A DNA stretch of 64,000 bases from NCBI GenBank assembly GCA_032716605.1, contig CM064505.1, forward strand, positions 47,243,805 to 47,307,804. The letters run 5' to 3'. Positions 11,146 through 21,631 of this stretch are shown in pieces. A model generated the notes under the pieces. The model made no database searches. It was not told the DNA's origin and saw only the letters and a program-made list of their open reading frames with translations. Made by a program: the position numbers and the translations under genes. This stretch comes from Paralithodes platypus. Its lineage: Eukaryota; Arthropoda; Malacostraca; Decapoda; Lithodidae. Within the stretch, counting starts at the first letter, position 1; every line of letters starts with the position of its first letter.

Positions 11146-11705
11146 GGAAGATAATTAGCCTACAGTATATCAGCAAATATATACGCCTTCTGTACAGGAA
11201 GATAATTAGCCTACAGTATATCAGCAAATATACGCCTTCTGTACAGGAAGATAATTAGCCTACAGTATATCAGCAAATATATACGCCTTCTGTACAGGAA
11301 GATAATTAGCCTACAGTATATCAGCAAATATATACGCCTTCTGTACAGGAAGATAATTAGCCTACAGTATATCAGCAAATATATACGCCTTCTGTACAGG
11401 AAGATAATTAGCCTACAGTATATCAGCAAATATATACGCCTTCTGTACAGGAAGATAATTAGCCTACAGTATATCAGCAAATATATACGCCTTCTGTACA
11501 GAAAGATAATTAGCCTACAGTATATCAGCAAATATATACGCCTTCTGTACAGGAAGATAATTAGCCTACAGTATATCAGCAAATATATACGCCTTCTGTA
11601 CAGAAAGATAATTAGCCTACAGTATATCAGCAAATATATACGCCTTCTGTACAGAAAGATAATTAGCCTACAGTATATCAGCAAATATATACGCCTTCTG
11701 TACAG
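11146..11705. repeat. 51-bp minisatellite, about 11 units
   Basis: The unit reads GGAAGATAATTAGCCTACAG through CGCCTTCTGTACA, with one two-base deletion near 11228 and a few G/A changes. Because 51 is a multiple of three, it creates a long open frame of 17-residue repeats on the minus strand that has no other coding support. Confidence 0.97.
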
Positions 11706-11898
11706 GCGACGTCTTTTTAATATTTTTCGAGCTATATTTAGACGATTATGTGCAGTTTATAAAGGATCTACGGTGGTGAAAAGCGTTAAGTGAGATAGTT
11801 CTCCACCAGTTACTTGCTTGAGGCCCTTTTGAAACTGAATAAAATCATCTAAATGTAGCTAGAATATGATGAAAAAGATGTCTCCGGTACAGAAGGGG
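11694..11898. mobile_element. Possible TTAA MITE-T3
   Basis: The right end reads inward CCCCTTCTGTACCGGAGACATC and is followed by TTAA (11899-11902). The left end reads CCTTCTGTACAGGCGACGTC, and similarity between the arms continues through CTTTTT..AGCTA.ATTTAGA.GA. The left TTAA is missing because the end merges with the 51-bp minisatellite, whose units contain the same CCTTCTGTACAGG. Confidence 0.55.
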
Positions 11899-12495
11899 TT
11901 AAATAGAACTTAGTCTTATACACACTATATTATTAGCCCATTACGGATAGCCTATATATTTGTGTTCAACAAGTGTATAATGTTTTTATTTTGATATAAG
12001 ATAATCACAGTAATTATTTAAAGAAGGAAGATATTTGTTTCAACATTTTGTGAGTGTATGCATGCCTAGCCTGTAATATATACCTACGATTAAACAGCAT
12101 TGAATCATTTAAGGGGGGATGGGCGTATTTATTTGCTCATTCATGTAGGCTATCTTTATTATTTTTTTAGTTTCCTCCCTAGACCTCCATCCAGCTTAAA
12201 AAAAGACCTGCCCAAGACCCCCCTTCAAGATAAATTTGTACATTTTTCGATAGAAAAATTTCTAGGCCAAAGGATGGTTCCTCTTAAATTACAGGCTCAC
12301 AGCCCGCTCGCTATCGCTTGCCAGGAAAAAATCGACACCTACTTAGTACATGACACGAAAAGTCATAATATTGACAACAAAATGGGGTGAAAGGTCTTAA
12401 AATTGCCAAACTAGTGGGTCGAACGTCTTAAAATATGAAAACTAATAGGGCTAAATATGAAGAAGAAGGGGGACTAGAAAAACTACCCATCTTCC

Positions 12496-13793
12496 CTTAA
12501 TTTAGACAGACTGAGTACACATTTCTTGCAAATATATATAGTATTTTGCGAACAACATGCATTGTGCTTGTTTGTCTAGTAGGTAAAACGGAAGGAATTA
12601 TCTAAACGACTGGTAAAATCCAATCTGGAGAAGCCTGTAGCCTATATATAGTCTGTTCATTCTAGGCTGGGCAGAAATGGTAACATATAATCTCTCATAA
12701 CTAAAAAAAAGACTAGAGTAATCGAGCTTATATTTTTACCACATAGGGCAAGACTTGGCTAGGGAATAAGTGTGGAAATTGACAGCTCATTTGCTAAAGC
12801 CCTTTTTGAGTTACAGAGGTTAGAGGTTACGATTTCTGCCCAACCTAGAATGAACGTACTGTAGTGCAGCTTTTCCACTTTGAGATTCCTTTAATTAACC
12901 CTGGACAATATTTGTGTTGATTATATACTTAGTGTTAGATTTCGGCCCATGAATTCAGTTACTATCCTTATTGTCAAATTGTTTTATAATAGATAATTCC
13001 AGACCAATTCGTGGAATCTATTCATCTAGCGTACCCTTATACAGTTTTCTCCACAACAACGCGTCGGAACTATATACACTGACCTGTCACCAAATGTGTG
13101 TATTAATTGTAATTTATGCTAACAATTTAAGGATTATTTGTTTAATTTAAAGCAGGATAACCGAGACAGATGGCATGTAGCATCACCGTTAAATTTTTAA
13201 GTCTTCCAACACTGTAATAATTTGTCCTTAAAGTTACAAAACGTCGGAACTGCGAATGCTATAACAGCATAGTATAATTAATAGTCACGACTCTGACTCG
13301 CAGCCCGTCACACAGGCAGGCTGGCAGCATCAGATCATTCACATGATCAGTACAGTGAGAGTAGACAGGGTGAGGGAGGGATGCCTCATCATCTCATGCC
13401 TGGGACACTGGAGTCACTCCCTCCGACCCTCGGGCCTCGACTCCTCGAGCCAGTGTGCTCCCCGAAGCCAGAGGAGAAGGGTGTAGTGTCGTGTGGGCTC
13501 TCTCCCACGCCCTCCTTTTAATCCAATACCGGTACGCTGCTGTTTCAGCTGGTTTTGACACGGAATACTTATTGTACAGTGAACTATTCATAGTCCTTGA
13601 GTGGAAGTTATCGTTTCGATTATATTTAAAAACTTATTGTAATAGCCTAGACCAACTTTGAAATTTCAGAAATAGGCCTACAGTGATCGAGTTAAAAATT
13701 TCATAGGCCTAGGCTATTTCAAATAACATCCAAATGATCCAACACATACATGGTGCCCTAATACTATAGGCCTACACACAGTAATATTGCACC
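12496..13793. other. Spacer, nothing recognised
   Basis: AT-rich sequence without a recognised gene. It has two similar statements (12600-12720 and 12770-12860) sharing GGCAGAAAT..TAACCTC-like segments in opposite orientation, perhaps a small inverted repeat. Confidence 0.4.
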
Positions 13794-14335
13794 TTGCTTG
13801 TATGCTGCAGCAGCTTGCTGCTAGGGCCACGTGTAAGCCTCACACCTGAGACAGTGGAGCATTATCTACTCCACTGCCACAGACATTACGGTGCCCGCAC
13901 CCACCTCAGAAGTGTAGTAACCCAACAAGGAGGAACATTCAACATCAAGCATATCCTAGGTGGAGGAGACCTACCACAGCACAGTAAACATGTCATCGCA
14001 TCAGCCCTAGGAACCTACATCAGAACAACAAACAAAATCACAAGCATATAAAATTACCATCCAACTGAATCTGTACTATACCACCACTGATCATCATCAT
14101 CATCATCTCTGACCTCACCCTCACCTTGACTTAAATCACACAGTACACATAGAGCAGTACTGTACTGTATCACCACTGATCATCATCATCTCTGACCTCA
14201 CCGGGCTCACCCTCACCTTGACTTGAATCACACAGTACACATAGAGCAGTACTGTACTGTACTACAACTGATCATCATCATCTCTGACCTCACCCTCACC
14301 TAGACTTAAATCACCCTGACCTCAAAAGACAACGA
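13794..14335 (+). mobile_element. LINE 3' fragment with tandem 3' tail
   Basis: The frame 13794-14051 reads ETVEHYLLHCHRHYGAR, the zinc-knuckle-like C-terminus common to several LINE families, followed by a stop. After it comes a roughly 90-base unit (ACTGATCATCATCATC, TCTGACCTCACC, CACACAGTACACATAGAGCAG) repeated about 2.6 times from about 14085 to 14310. Only the 3' end of the element is present. The clade is not determined. Confidence 0.65.
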
Positions 14336-14850
14336 CAAACTTACCCCCCATATACAGTACAGTAGTATAAAATCCACCTTTACTATCTCTCCTAACCCCT
14401 ATTATACTAACAATTGTTCTTTTCACCCCTCCTAAAACGCCTGTGCAGTAATCTGGAGACACCACAACCCTCCAAGCAAACTGCACATTTAAACAATAAG
14501 AAGAAGTCACTACATCGGCCTTATTGGTAAATCTACAGTTATACTACACCTCCCCCCCTTCAAAACACGCCTTTTAGCGTGTTTTTGGAATTTGGATGGT
14601 TCAGCAGACGTGGAAACTGGGGAAAAACTTAGGCTATTTTGATAACAAATTAGGCCTAGGCCTAACCAGGTAAGAGTTTTTCAGGTAATTTGTTGTTTTT
14701 TATTTTTTATTTGATATAGGCCTAGTCCTAACCTAGCCTAGCCTAGCCTAGGCTACAGTGTTGTTTAGGCCTAATACCGAGGACCGTCACATTTTAGTAT
14801 TTTTAACATTAGGCTAGCCTAACTTAACCTAACCTAACCGAAAACTAACC
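14336..14850. other. AGGCCTA-rich spacer
   Basis: No gene is seen. From about 14640 the sequence is studded with TAGGCCTA and TAGCCTA words, plus a short CCTAA run near 14820. Confidence 0.5.
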
Positions 14851-14851
14851 T

Positions 14852-14998
14852 GTCTCGCGACCGGTCTAAAGTCTAAACCCAGCTCACGTTCCCTGTTTAT
14901 GGGTGCGCGACGGTCTAAACCCAGCTCACGTTCGCTATTTATGGGTGCGCGACGGTCTAAACCCAGCTCACGTTCCCTGTTTATGGGTTCGCGAAGGT
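14852..14998. repeat. 42-bp minisatellite, three to four units
   Basis: The unit begins GGGTGCGCGACGGTCTAAAC and ends in TTCCCTGTTTAT. Three full units plus a partial first one are visible; the period being a multiple of three gives a spurious open frame. Confidence 0.9.
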
Positions 14999-15374
14999 TT
15001 GTAATAGCCTACTTCAATGTAGGCCTATCTATTACAAGTCAAATATACATTTCCGCGCATCATCAAACCATAGGCTTACCGCTTAGGCTACTAGGCATAG
15101 CCTAAGTCTACTAGGCTACTAATAATATTAACCCATTAGTACCAACAGATTAGCGACAAAATAGGGGTAGTATAACTGTAGATTTATCGCCTTAGCCTAG
15201 GCTATTTAGCCTACCATGTTTTTTGTTATTTTCTTAAAGGAATATAGGCTAGTGTGTCATAGGCCTAGTTGTTTTGCATGGTTTGAGTGGAGGATTTGCA
15301 TAAACTTACCCATTAGCCTATCCTAGTGTTTACTGTGTTTACTAGGCTATAGCCTACCACTTTGAAACTTGAAG

Positions 15375-15500
15375 GACATTAGCCTAACCTAGCAACCTTA
15401 CCTAACCTATCCCCTAGTATTATGGGTGGGGGGGTGTGGGGGCCCGGGGCTGCCGCCTGCCGCCCCCACAACCCCGCTGTTTGACATCTTTGACTTAGGC
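15375..15500 (+). repeat. CCTAA-plus-hairpin repeat, copy 1
   Basis: A module of GACATTAGCCTAACCT, ACCTTACCTAACCT, TAGTATTATGGG, a G-run/C-run hairpin (GGCTGCCGCC..CCGCCCCC) and GACTTAGGCTAGATTTTTAG. Copies recur at 15800-15895 and 16705-16815, with a truncated one near 16320. Confidence 0.75.
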
Positions 15501-15799
15501 TAGATTTTTAGTGGGCAAGAATGTAGTTACCGGGTGTAGGCTACCGCCCGTCTTGTTTATAATACGCGGACGCTCACTATCATGTTCCCGTCTATTTTGA
15601 CTGCCTTTGGATACAAAAATACGGATTTTTTTTATTTTAATAGGCCTACCACAAATTTTCAGTGTTTTTTTATAAAATAAATTGTTCATTTGCATCAATA
15701 TATAGTGTTTGTAATTAATTAGAAATCTCGGGAAAACCTATTTTCCCCATTAGGCCTATCGATCGATGTTGAGACACAGCCCCCCCTGATAGTGATTTG

Positions 15800-15895
15800 A
15801 AAAGACATTAGCCTAACCTAACAACCTTACCTAACCTAACCTAACCTAGTATTATGGGAGGGGGCTGCCGCCCCCACACCCCCGCTGGTTGAGTA
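15800..15895 (+). repeat. CCTAA-plus-hairpin repeat, copy 2
   Basis: Same module as 15375-15500, with a longer CCTAA run and the cleaner hairpin GGGGGCTGCCGCCCCC. Confidence 0.75.
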
Positions 15896-16004
15896 CTAAC
15901 CCCTTAGTAAATTAAAACAAAAAATGGCTGTCAATTATAAGAAGGTGAAAGAAAAGTCGATGAAGTCTACGGTGTTTACTCTGCAATCTTCAGCTTTGAT
16001 TGTA

Positions 16005-16240
16005 CATTGATAACGGGAAAGTACCGTATTGACAACCTTGTTACGAAAATTAAATTTTAGTACCATACTTTTATATTAGGTTTTTCCGAGGGTTCAACAC
16101 ATTTTCATATGATCTTTAGAGGTATCGATAACTGGAAGTACCGTATTGACAACCTTATTGCGAAAAATAAATTTTAGCATCTTCCCTTTTATTAGGTTTT
16201 GCCGAGGGTTTAAACAAATTTTCTTATGATCTTTAGAGCA
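16005..16240. repeat. Tandem duplication, two units of about 118 bp
   Basis: Both units contain ATCGATAAC.GG-like, AAGTACCGTATTGACAACCTT, TTTTATTAGGTTTT.CCGAGGGTT and TGATCTTTAGAG. Divergence of the units suggests an old duplication. Confidence 0.85.
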
Positions 16241-16704
16241 TATAGATTCAATATTTATCTTCAAATATATCAACAAAATTTGTGGTATTAAAATAACATT
16301 GAACCAAAAATACATTACCCTAACCAAACAACCTAACCTAACCTAGGCGTAACCTAGTATTATAGGCTAGATTTATAAGTATTTATTTTATTATAAGTAT
16401 TTAGGCCTATAGATGATTTATGTTGTATGTCGGACCTGGCGACGAGGATGGTATTGACAATTTGACTGAGCCATGACTGAGCTAACAAGGAGTCTCACGA
16501 CATAGCCTATATATTGCCTTCCAGGGTGAGAGAGTCACTGCAGTTCCTTTACTTCAATGAGTCAATCTAGGCTGTACCGAAGCAAAAGTTGAATCATTGT
16601 ACATGTTCTGGTGTATTTTATTGGTAGCATTCAAGGAGACTACTGCAGGACTCTTCGTCTTACCTCTGACCAGGTATAGGCTATCCTAGTGTTTACTAGC
16701 CTAT

Positions 16705-16815
16705 ACCCCTTTGAAAGGATATTAGCCTAACCTAACAACCTTACCTAACCTAATACCTAACCTAGTATTATAGGTGGGGGCTGCCGCCCCCACACCCCTG
16801 CTTTGACTTAGATTT
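16705..16815 (+). repeat. CCTAA-plus-hairpin repeat, copy 3
   Basis: Same module, again with GGGGGCTGCCGCCCCC and the downstream TTTGACTTAGATTTTT segment. Confidence 0.75.
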
Positions 16816-17427
16816 TTGGTGTATTTGTCTGAAGTGGGTAGGCTATATTTCAATTTGTTGATAACGAAAATCCTCCATGCGGACTAGGCCTATAGCTAGA
16901 GGCCTATGGAGAAAAATATGGCGAATCTATTGGTGCCTATTTTCCCTAATAAATTGTTTCTAATAAGGCGGATGTAGGCTAGTGTCCTTGAAGATTATAA
17001 TTTTATTTACAGGTTAGGTCCTAGGCCCATTATTATATTAGCCTATATAGGAAATCTGATCACACCTTCCAATGATGTAGCCTATTCTAGGGCAATCTCT
17101 TCCACCTGATTCATGATGTGAATTTTATCTGAGAGCTGCTTCTACGAGGTTATCATATTTCAGACTAATATACCTTTTGTTAGGAATAGCATAGGCCTAG
17201 GCCTATATGTAATTAGGCTAATGCAATAATAGGCCTAGCCAAATCTTTTGTTAGGAATAGCATAGGCCTATATGTAATTAGGCCTAATGCAATATTTAAA
17301 TAGCCTAGCCCTAGTGTACTCATTGTCTGGCTAGGGGCCTATTTCATGCTCTTTCAGTAAATTTGGTTTTGCCCCACATTGGTTTTTGATGTTCCTAAAC
17401 TAGGCCTATATCTTTCACACTTAAAAG
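16816..17427. other. AGGCCTA-rich spacer
   Basis: No gene is seen. It contains two copies of a short segment, TTTTGTTAGGAATAGCATAGG (17176 and 17247), and many AGGCCTA words. Confidence 0.45.
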
Positions 17428-17529
17428 GGCCGGGAGGCGCTGTACGTAGCTCTAATAAGTGACGTCACTCACCTTGGCCCCGCCCCTCACCTCCGTTGCG
17501 TTTAAATATACCCTTCAAACCGTTACACC

Positions 17530-17602
17530 CAGATCTCTCCATAGCTCACTCGGTATGGCACCCGCCCGTCACTGAGGAAACCAGCGATCGATCCCACTCA
17601 CA
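17530..17602 (+). mobile_element. tRNA-like SINE head
   Basis: A box A-like TAGCTCACTCGGTATGG and a box B-like GCGATCGATCCC lie at tRNA-like spacing. No cloverleaf with paired acceptor ends can be drawn, so it is read as a SINE head and not a tRNA gene. Confidence 0.45.
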
Positions 17603-17603
17603 C

Positions 17604-18341
17604 TTACACTTTGTTACACTTTGTTGTATTCCGTCCGTTAGTGACACAGTTGAGCTGGGGCTCCACTGCGACCAGGCAGCTCCCTTTCTTCCACTCTCCA
17701 TTCCAGAAGTCGGTTGGAGTTGGCGCTGGGGTATCCTGGTGTTGGTGGCCGGTCCGGTATTTTGGCCAGCCACATGTCCAAGTGTTTCTTGAAGGTGTCT
17801 GGAGACTGTGAGACACCCCGGTCATGTTCCTGAGAGGGGCTGGTATACAGTTGAACAGTCTGGTTCCATTGTATGCAAAGCTGTGATGGATCAGGGATTT
17901 GATTTGTTGCGTTGATCCCGGCGTAGTCCTCACATAGCACAGCTTCCCTCGCCTTTGGTGTCGAGTCTCTTGGATGTTTGGATTTGGTACCTTTTTTTCC
18001 AAAATCTTCCAGACGTAGATGATGATGTATCTCTCCCTACGTCTTTGAAGTGAGTACAGCTGCAGCTCCTTGAGTCTCTCCCAGTAGTTAAAGTGTTGAA
18101 ACCCATGGATTTTACTGGTGAATGTCCTCTGGGTGGCTTCAATTTCTGTTATTTCTCCTACTTTTTGGGGAGACCAGAGCTGAGAGCAGTACTCCAGTCG
18201 TGGTAGGACCAGTGACTTCCACAGTGTTAACATACACCTCTCATTTCTTGTGTGGAAGGTTCTCAGGATCCAGCCTGCTATTTGTTTTGCTGTTGTTGTG
18301 GCTTTGGTAATATGCTGAGAAAAAGTGGCGTCACTGCTCAT
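17604..18341 (-). mobile_element. LINE reverse-transcriptase C-terminal fragment
   Basis: A minus-strand frame of 245 codons holds the post-catalytic part of a LINE reverse transcriptase. It reads SQHITKATTTAKQIAGWILR, LVLPRLEYCSQLWSP and YWERLKELQLYSLQRRRERY, a pattern common in CR1- and RTE-X-type elements. The frame begins abruptly at 18341 and lacks all catalytic motifs, so it is a 5'-truncated insertion. The frame is open through 17604. Clade assignment is uncertain. Confidence 0.8.
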
Positions 18342-18827
18342 ATTTGGTTTATTTTTTATTTGTTTATTTAGTTATATTTGTTATTTTGGTTATTTTTGTT
18401 ATATTTTAGGGTTGGGTTAGGTTAGGTTAGGTTAATCTAATCTATTCTAATCTAATCTAATCCAATATAATAGTTGTACATTTGAGGGGCGGGGCCAAGA
18501 TTCTCACGCATGCGCAGATGGTGAGTGATGTCACGTATTAGAGCTACGTACATAGCCTCCTGCTGGGCCAGCTCCGAAGCTCTCTTGCCGTCGCGCTGTA
18601 GGTGGGGGGGGGGGTCGCGCAGGAAGAGGAGGCGCCGGATTTGAAGCACTTGGCAAGGCCATTTCGCGTTATATGTTTTCGGCTCGGGTTATAAGAGGTC
18701 TAGGTAATTCGGGACCCCCCCCCTCGTGTTGAAGGAGGATCGCGTTGTAGGAGCTCGTGTTATAGGAGGATGGACTGTATATCAAATAGCAAAAATTGAT
18801 TAATGAAATTAACAAACACATGTGGCA

Positions 18828-18895
18828 GTCCGGGGATTCGAACCTAGGATGCTCACACCGAAAATCAACACACTTAGCCTATGCATTGCACCACG
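18828..18895 (-). mobile_element. tRNA-derived SINE head or tRNA relic
   Basis: Read on the minus strand it has TGGTGCAATGCATAGGC (box A-like) and an exact box B, GGTTCGAATCC, with tRNA-like spacing. The presumed acceptor arms do not pair, so it is unlikely to be a working tRNA gene. It abuts the mosaic repeat at 18893-19446. Confidence 0.6.
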
Positions 18896-19446
18896 AATAC
18901 AAGAAAATTAACGTGAAATAGTATTGTTTTGGTAATTTAATCACTTCCGAAGACTTGATTTAAACTGTAAGCCACACTTTCATCTTTACATACACAATAA
19001 TATGAACTAAAAATACTGGATTTAGCCTCGTTTGACAGTTTTTTTTGTTCACACGGTCAAAGCCTGAACAGGGTGTCGAACGAAAGCCGAATCCAATATG
19101 TCTAGGCTGTATTATTGTATATGCGAGGATAAAATTACGGTTTAGAGTTCAAATGATTTATGTCTTTGGAAGTGATAAAATGGCCTAAACAATGCTATTT
19201 CATGTCTGGTTTTTTGTATTCTTTCTCCTATTTATTAGTCTTCAAACCAAATTGGTCAAACTGTTTACAGTATATTATTGTGTATTTGTGGGTAAGATTA
19301 CGGTTTATAGTTCAAATTACAGTATGTCTTTGGAAGTGATAAAATGGCCTAAACAATGCTATTTCATGTTAATTTTCTTGTATGCCTTCTTATTCATTCA
19401 AGTCTTCAAACAAAATTGCTCCGGTTTGACACCCTGTTCAGACTGA
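18893..19446. repeat. Mosaic of direct and inverted repeats
   Basis: A core of about 70 bases (TGTCTTTGGAAGTGATAAAA, TGGCCTAAACAATGCTATTT) occurs directly at 19158 and 19323 and inverted at about 18896-18960. A second piece, TGAACAGGGTGTC, occurs at 19064 and inverted at about 19427. The direct copies are spaced by about 165-175 bases. Confidence 0.75.
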
Positions 19447-19574
19447 GGTGTGTAAGCCTGTATATTCAGTCAAACCTTTAGTGTGTATAGACCTTTACTC
19501 ATGTCGGCATTAGTTGATTGGGTAAGCATTTTTGCCCCCTAGAATCTAGCCTAAAGAATGTATGCATGTATATA

Positions 19575-19798
19575 CTCAGGCACATACCCCATAACTGAGG
19601 GTGGCCGACTCGAGACAGAGCCCGTAGAGAAATAAAATTTAGAGTTCCAGGCACATACCCCATAACTGAGGGTGGCCCGACTCGAGACAGAGCCCGTAGA
19701 GAAATAAAATTTAGAGTTCCAGGCACATACCCCATAACTAAGGGTGGCCGACTCGAGACAGCGCCCTCAGAGAAACAATATTTAAAGTTCAAATTCAT
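19575..19798. repeat. Tandem repeat of a LINE-like 3' tail, three units
   Basis: The unit, about 75-80 bases, contains CAGGCACATACCCCATAACT, GGTGGCCGACTCGAGACAG and AATAAAATTTAGAGTTC. It resembles the 3' end of LINE-C (28500-28545, AGGCCCAATCCCCATTTTGG and TAGCCGACTCAAGACAGAGC), in the same orientation. Confidence 0.8.
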
Positions 19799-20277
19799 AG
19801 GGTTCGGGACCACTGACACATTCCCTTGCCCCTTTCTCTGTCTCGTGTAGTAGGTGAATTTTTCCAAGGGGAGGATTCCTAGCCTCTCGCAAATGTAATT
19901 TGATTTTATCCACTAAAATTTGAATAGTTAACCATATGGTACCTAGGCTATATATCACACTGGCTTATGAATTTTAGGCAAAGGACTAGAAATCTCCTGT
20001 ACTGTAATTCTTTTTATTGCCTTTGACAGTTATAAATAATTTAAGGAGTAACTTTTAGACCTAGAGAGTAACTTTTAGACCTAGAGAGTGATAGGTAACT
20101 TTTAGACATAGAGAAGTTTGAATTTATGTATCAAGTCTCCTGACGGATTGCAGACTAAAGTATCTGAAAACTAATGGTGTTAAACATGAGGGAGAAGGGG
20201 ATCTTAGAAAAAACGACCCATCTCCCATTAGTTCCTCTACCTAATGTATATGTGCCTCCTTTATTTTTGTAATTCAG
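19799..20277. other. Spacer and upstream intron of the L10a-like exon
   Basis: Contains three near-repeats of GAGTAACTTTTAGACCTAGA (20045-20110) and a piece similar to the foldback arm (about 20160-20260). The last bases, TTTATTTTTGTAATTCAG, form a good splice acceptor. Confidence 0.55.
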
Positions 20278-20411
20278 GTTGAAACACATCCTCAAGCCCA
20301 AGATGAAGGTGTGTGTGTTGGGTGACCAGATGCACCTTGACGAGGCCAAGGAGAACGACCTGCCCTGCATCTGCCAGCTCAACAAGGACAAAAAGCTGGT
20401 CAAGAAACTAG
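20278..20411 (+). CDS. Ribosomal protein L10a (uL1)-like exon
   Basis: The reading [26 protein letters not shown] and [11 protein letters not shown] matches the segment of large-subunit ribosomal protein L10a with the [15 protein letters not shown] signature. The acceptor follows a pyrimidine tract (AG at 20276-20277) and the donor is CTAG|GTCAGT. The exon starts with the last base of a split codon and ends with the first G of one. That fits an Arg before LK and an Ala after KKL in the family. Compared with my memory of L10a, about five residues (around MDVEAL) are missing without breaking the frame. No neighbouring exons were found, so a diverged gene, a duplicate or a pseudogene all remain possible. 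Confidence 0.75.
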
Positions 20412-21631
20412 GTCAGTCAGTCACTAGATCAGGGTGTCTAAAAAGGAAGAGTAAATTTTGTATATTGTTGTTGTTGTTGTTCCCTAAGCTGCCTGGCCGA
20501 ACAGCCCCGAGTCCCTGAGGAAGGCCATGGCCACGATCGGGCTTTCCCACAGAGCTCTCATTGAGTGTAGATTGTGTTGTTGGCGTAAGTGGTTGTGTGA
20601 AATGCAGTCTTCTATGATGTGTTTAATGGTATGGGGTGCTGTGTTACATCCCGGGCAGGCGTCGACAACGGAGTCATCCAGTCTCTTCTGATAGCTCAGG
20701 AGAGCTGGATGGTGTCCGCATCTCAGCCTGGCCAGGTGGACTCTGTCCTCGCGAGGAAGGGAGGATTCGGAAGGATGGATTTCGGGAGGTCGTGCATGCA
20801 GCTGCGTGTTGTCTGTGAGTGAGTGGATGGATCGGTGAGAGATATGAGTATGGATGTGCTTCTGGAAGTTGGTTCGGGGTGGGCAGGGAGGGAGAGAGGA
20901 CAATAATTGTGTGTGATACCGTGTGCTGGGTGTTGTTTTGATATTTCTTGGTGTCTGTGGGTGTGTTGCCATGTAGTTTAGTGGGTGGTCTTGGTTCGTA
21001 GAGGCTGCTGCCAGGAATTGAGTGCCTCTCATGTCCAGATGGTCTTTGACTTTGAGGATTTTGGTTTCTTGATGTAGGTGATCTGTGGGTGCAGTAGCTG
21101 TGCAGCCTGTAATGATCTTCAGGGCTTTGTTTTGAATAGTCTGTAAGGTCTTATGATGTGTTTCAGCTAGGTTAGAAACCCAGGCTGGGCTTGCGTATTC
21201 CATCACTGATCTTATGTATTGTTTATATACTGTGGTGGTAGTTTCTTTGTGGTGTCCAAATTTTGTGTGAGCAAGTGACCTGAGGGCGTTAAGTCTGGGT
21301 GTCAGTTTCTTTTTAATGTTTGTGGTGTGCTGTTTGAATGTCATATGAGTATCATATGTTACTCCTAGGATTTTGGGTGTGTGTGTATGTGTTAGGAGTG
21401 TGTTGTTTATGGTGAGTTGAGGGATGTATTCGTGTTCTGTCCAACTTGTGAGCAGGGTTGCAGTGGATTTGGCTGGGGCTAGATTAAGTCTGTTTGTAGT
21501 GCACCAGCCATGTAGTGTGTTGAGATAGGGTTGAAGGAGATCTGTTGCTCTTTTTGGGTCATGGTGTGTGCATGTGAGTGTTATGTAATCTGCATAGGAG
21601 GCTAAGTTTATTTGGGGCGTATTGGGTGTAC

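Larger units (their letters stand above)
10274..12495. mobile_element. Foldback-type element with long inverted arms
   Basis: The left arm (about 10320-11065) reappears inverted on the right (about 12220-12490). Matching segments in order are the GACCAC..TTTTCCCTCATG/AGGGGGACTAGAAAAA end, TTTAGCCCCATTAG/CTAATAGGGCTAAA, TTTTAAGACGTT/AACGTCTTAAAA, the AGGTGTGGATATTTTCCTGG block, GAGGAACCAGCC/GGATGGTTCCTC and TTTCGAAAAATTTAC. There is no transposase. The left arm has an 11-fold minisatellite where the right arm has one unit. Exact ends and target duplication were not found. A related piece lies near 20160-20260. Confidence 0.65.
17428..18572. repeat. Inverted repeat flanking a LINE fragment
   Basis: The segment 17428-17500 (GTACGTAGCTCTAATAAGTG, then TTGGCCCCGCCCCTCA) matches the reverse complement of 18480-18572 (TGAGGGGCGGGGCCAA, then TATTAGAGCTACGTAC). 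The arms enclose a tRNA-like head and a LINE 3' fragment. The arrangement could be the ends of a larger element or two opposite copies of one repeat. Confidence 0.6.

Noticed and set aside
11211..11684. 157-codon frame of a perfect 17-residue repeat
   Set aside because: Product of a 51-bp minisatellite whose length is divisible by three; no splice or coding context.
10531..11705. CRISPR-like repeat array
   Set aside because: The units are contiguous with no unique spacers, and the window is from an animal genome.
18828..18895. A functional tRNA gene on the minus strand
   Set aside because: Box B is perfect, but acceptor ends do not pair and no proper anticodon stem is seen; a SINE head or relic fits better. 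The heads at 1453, 17540 and 28071 were rejected as tRNAs for the same reason.
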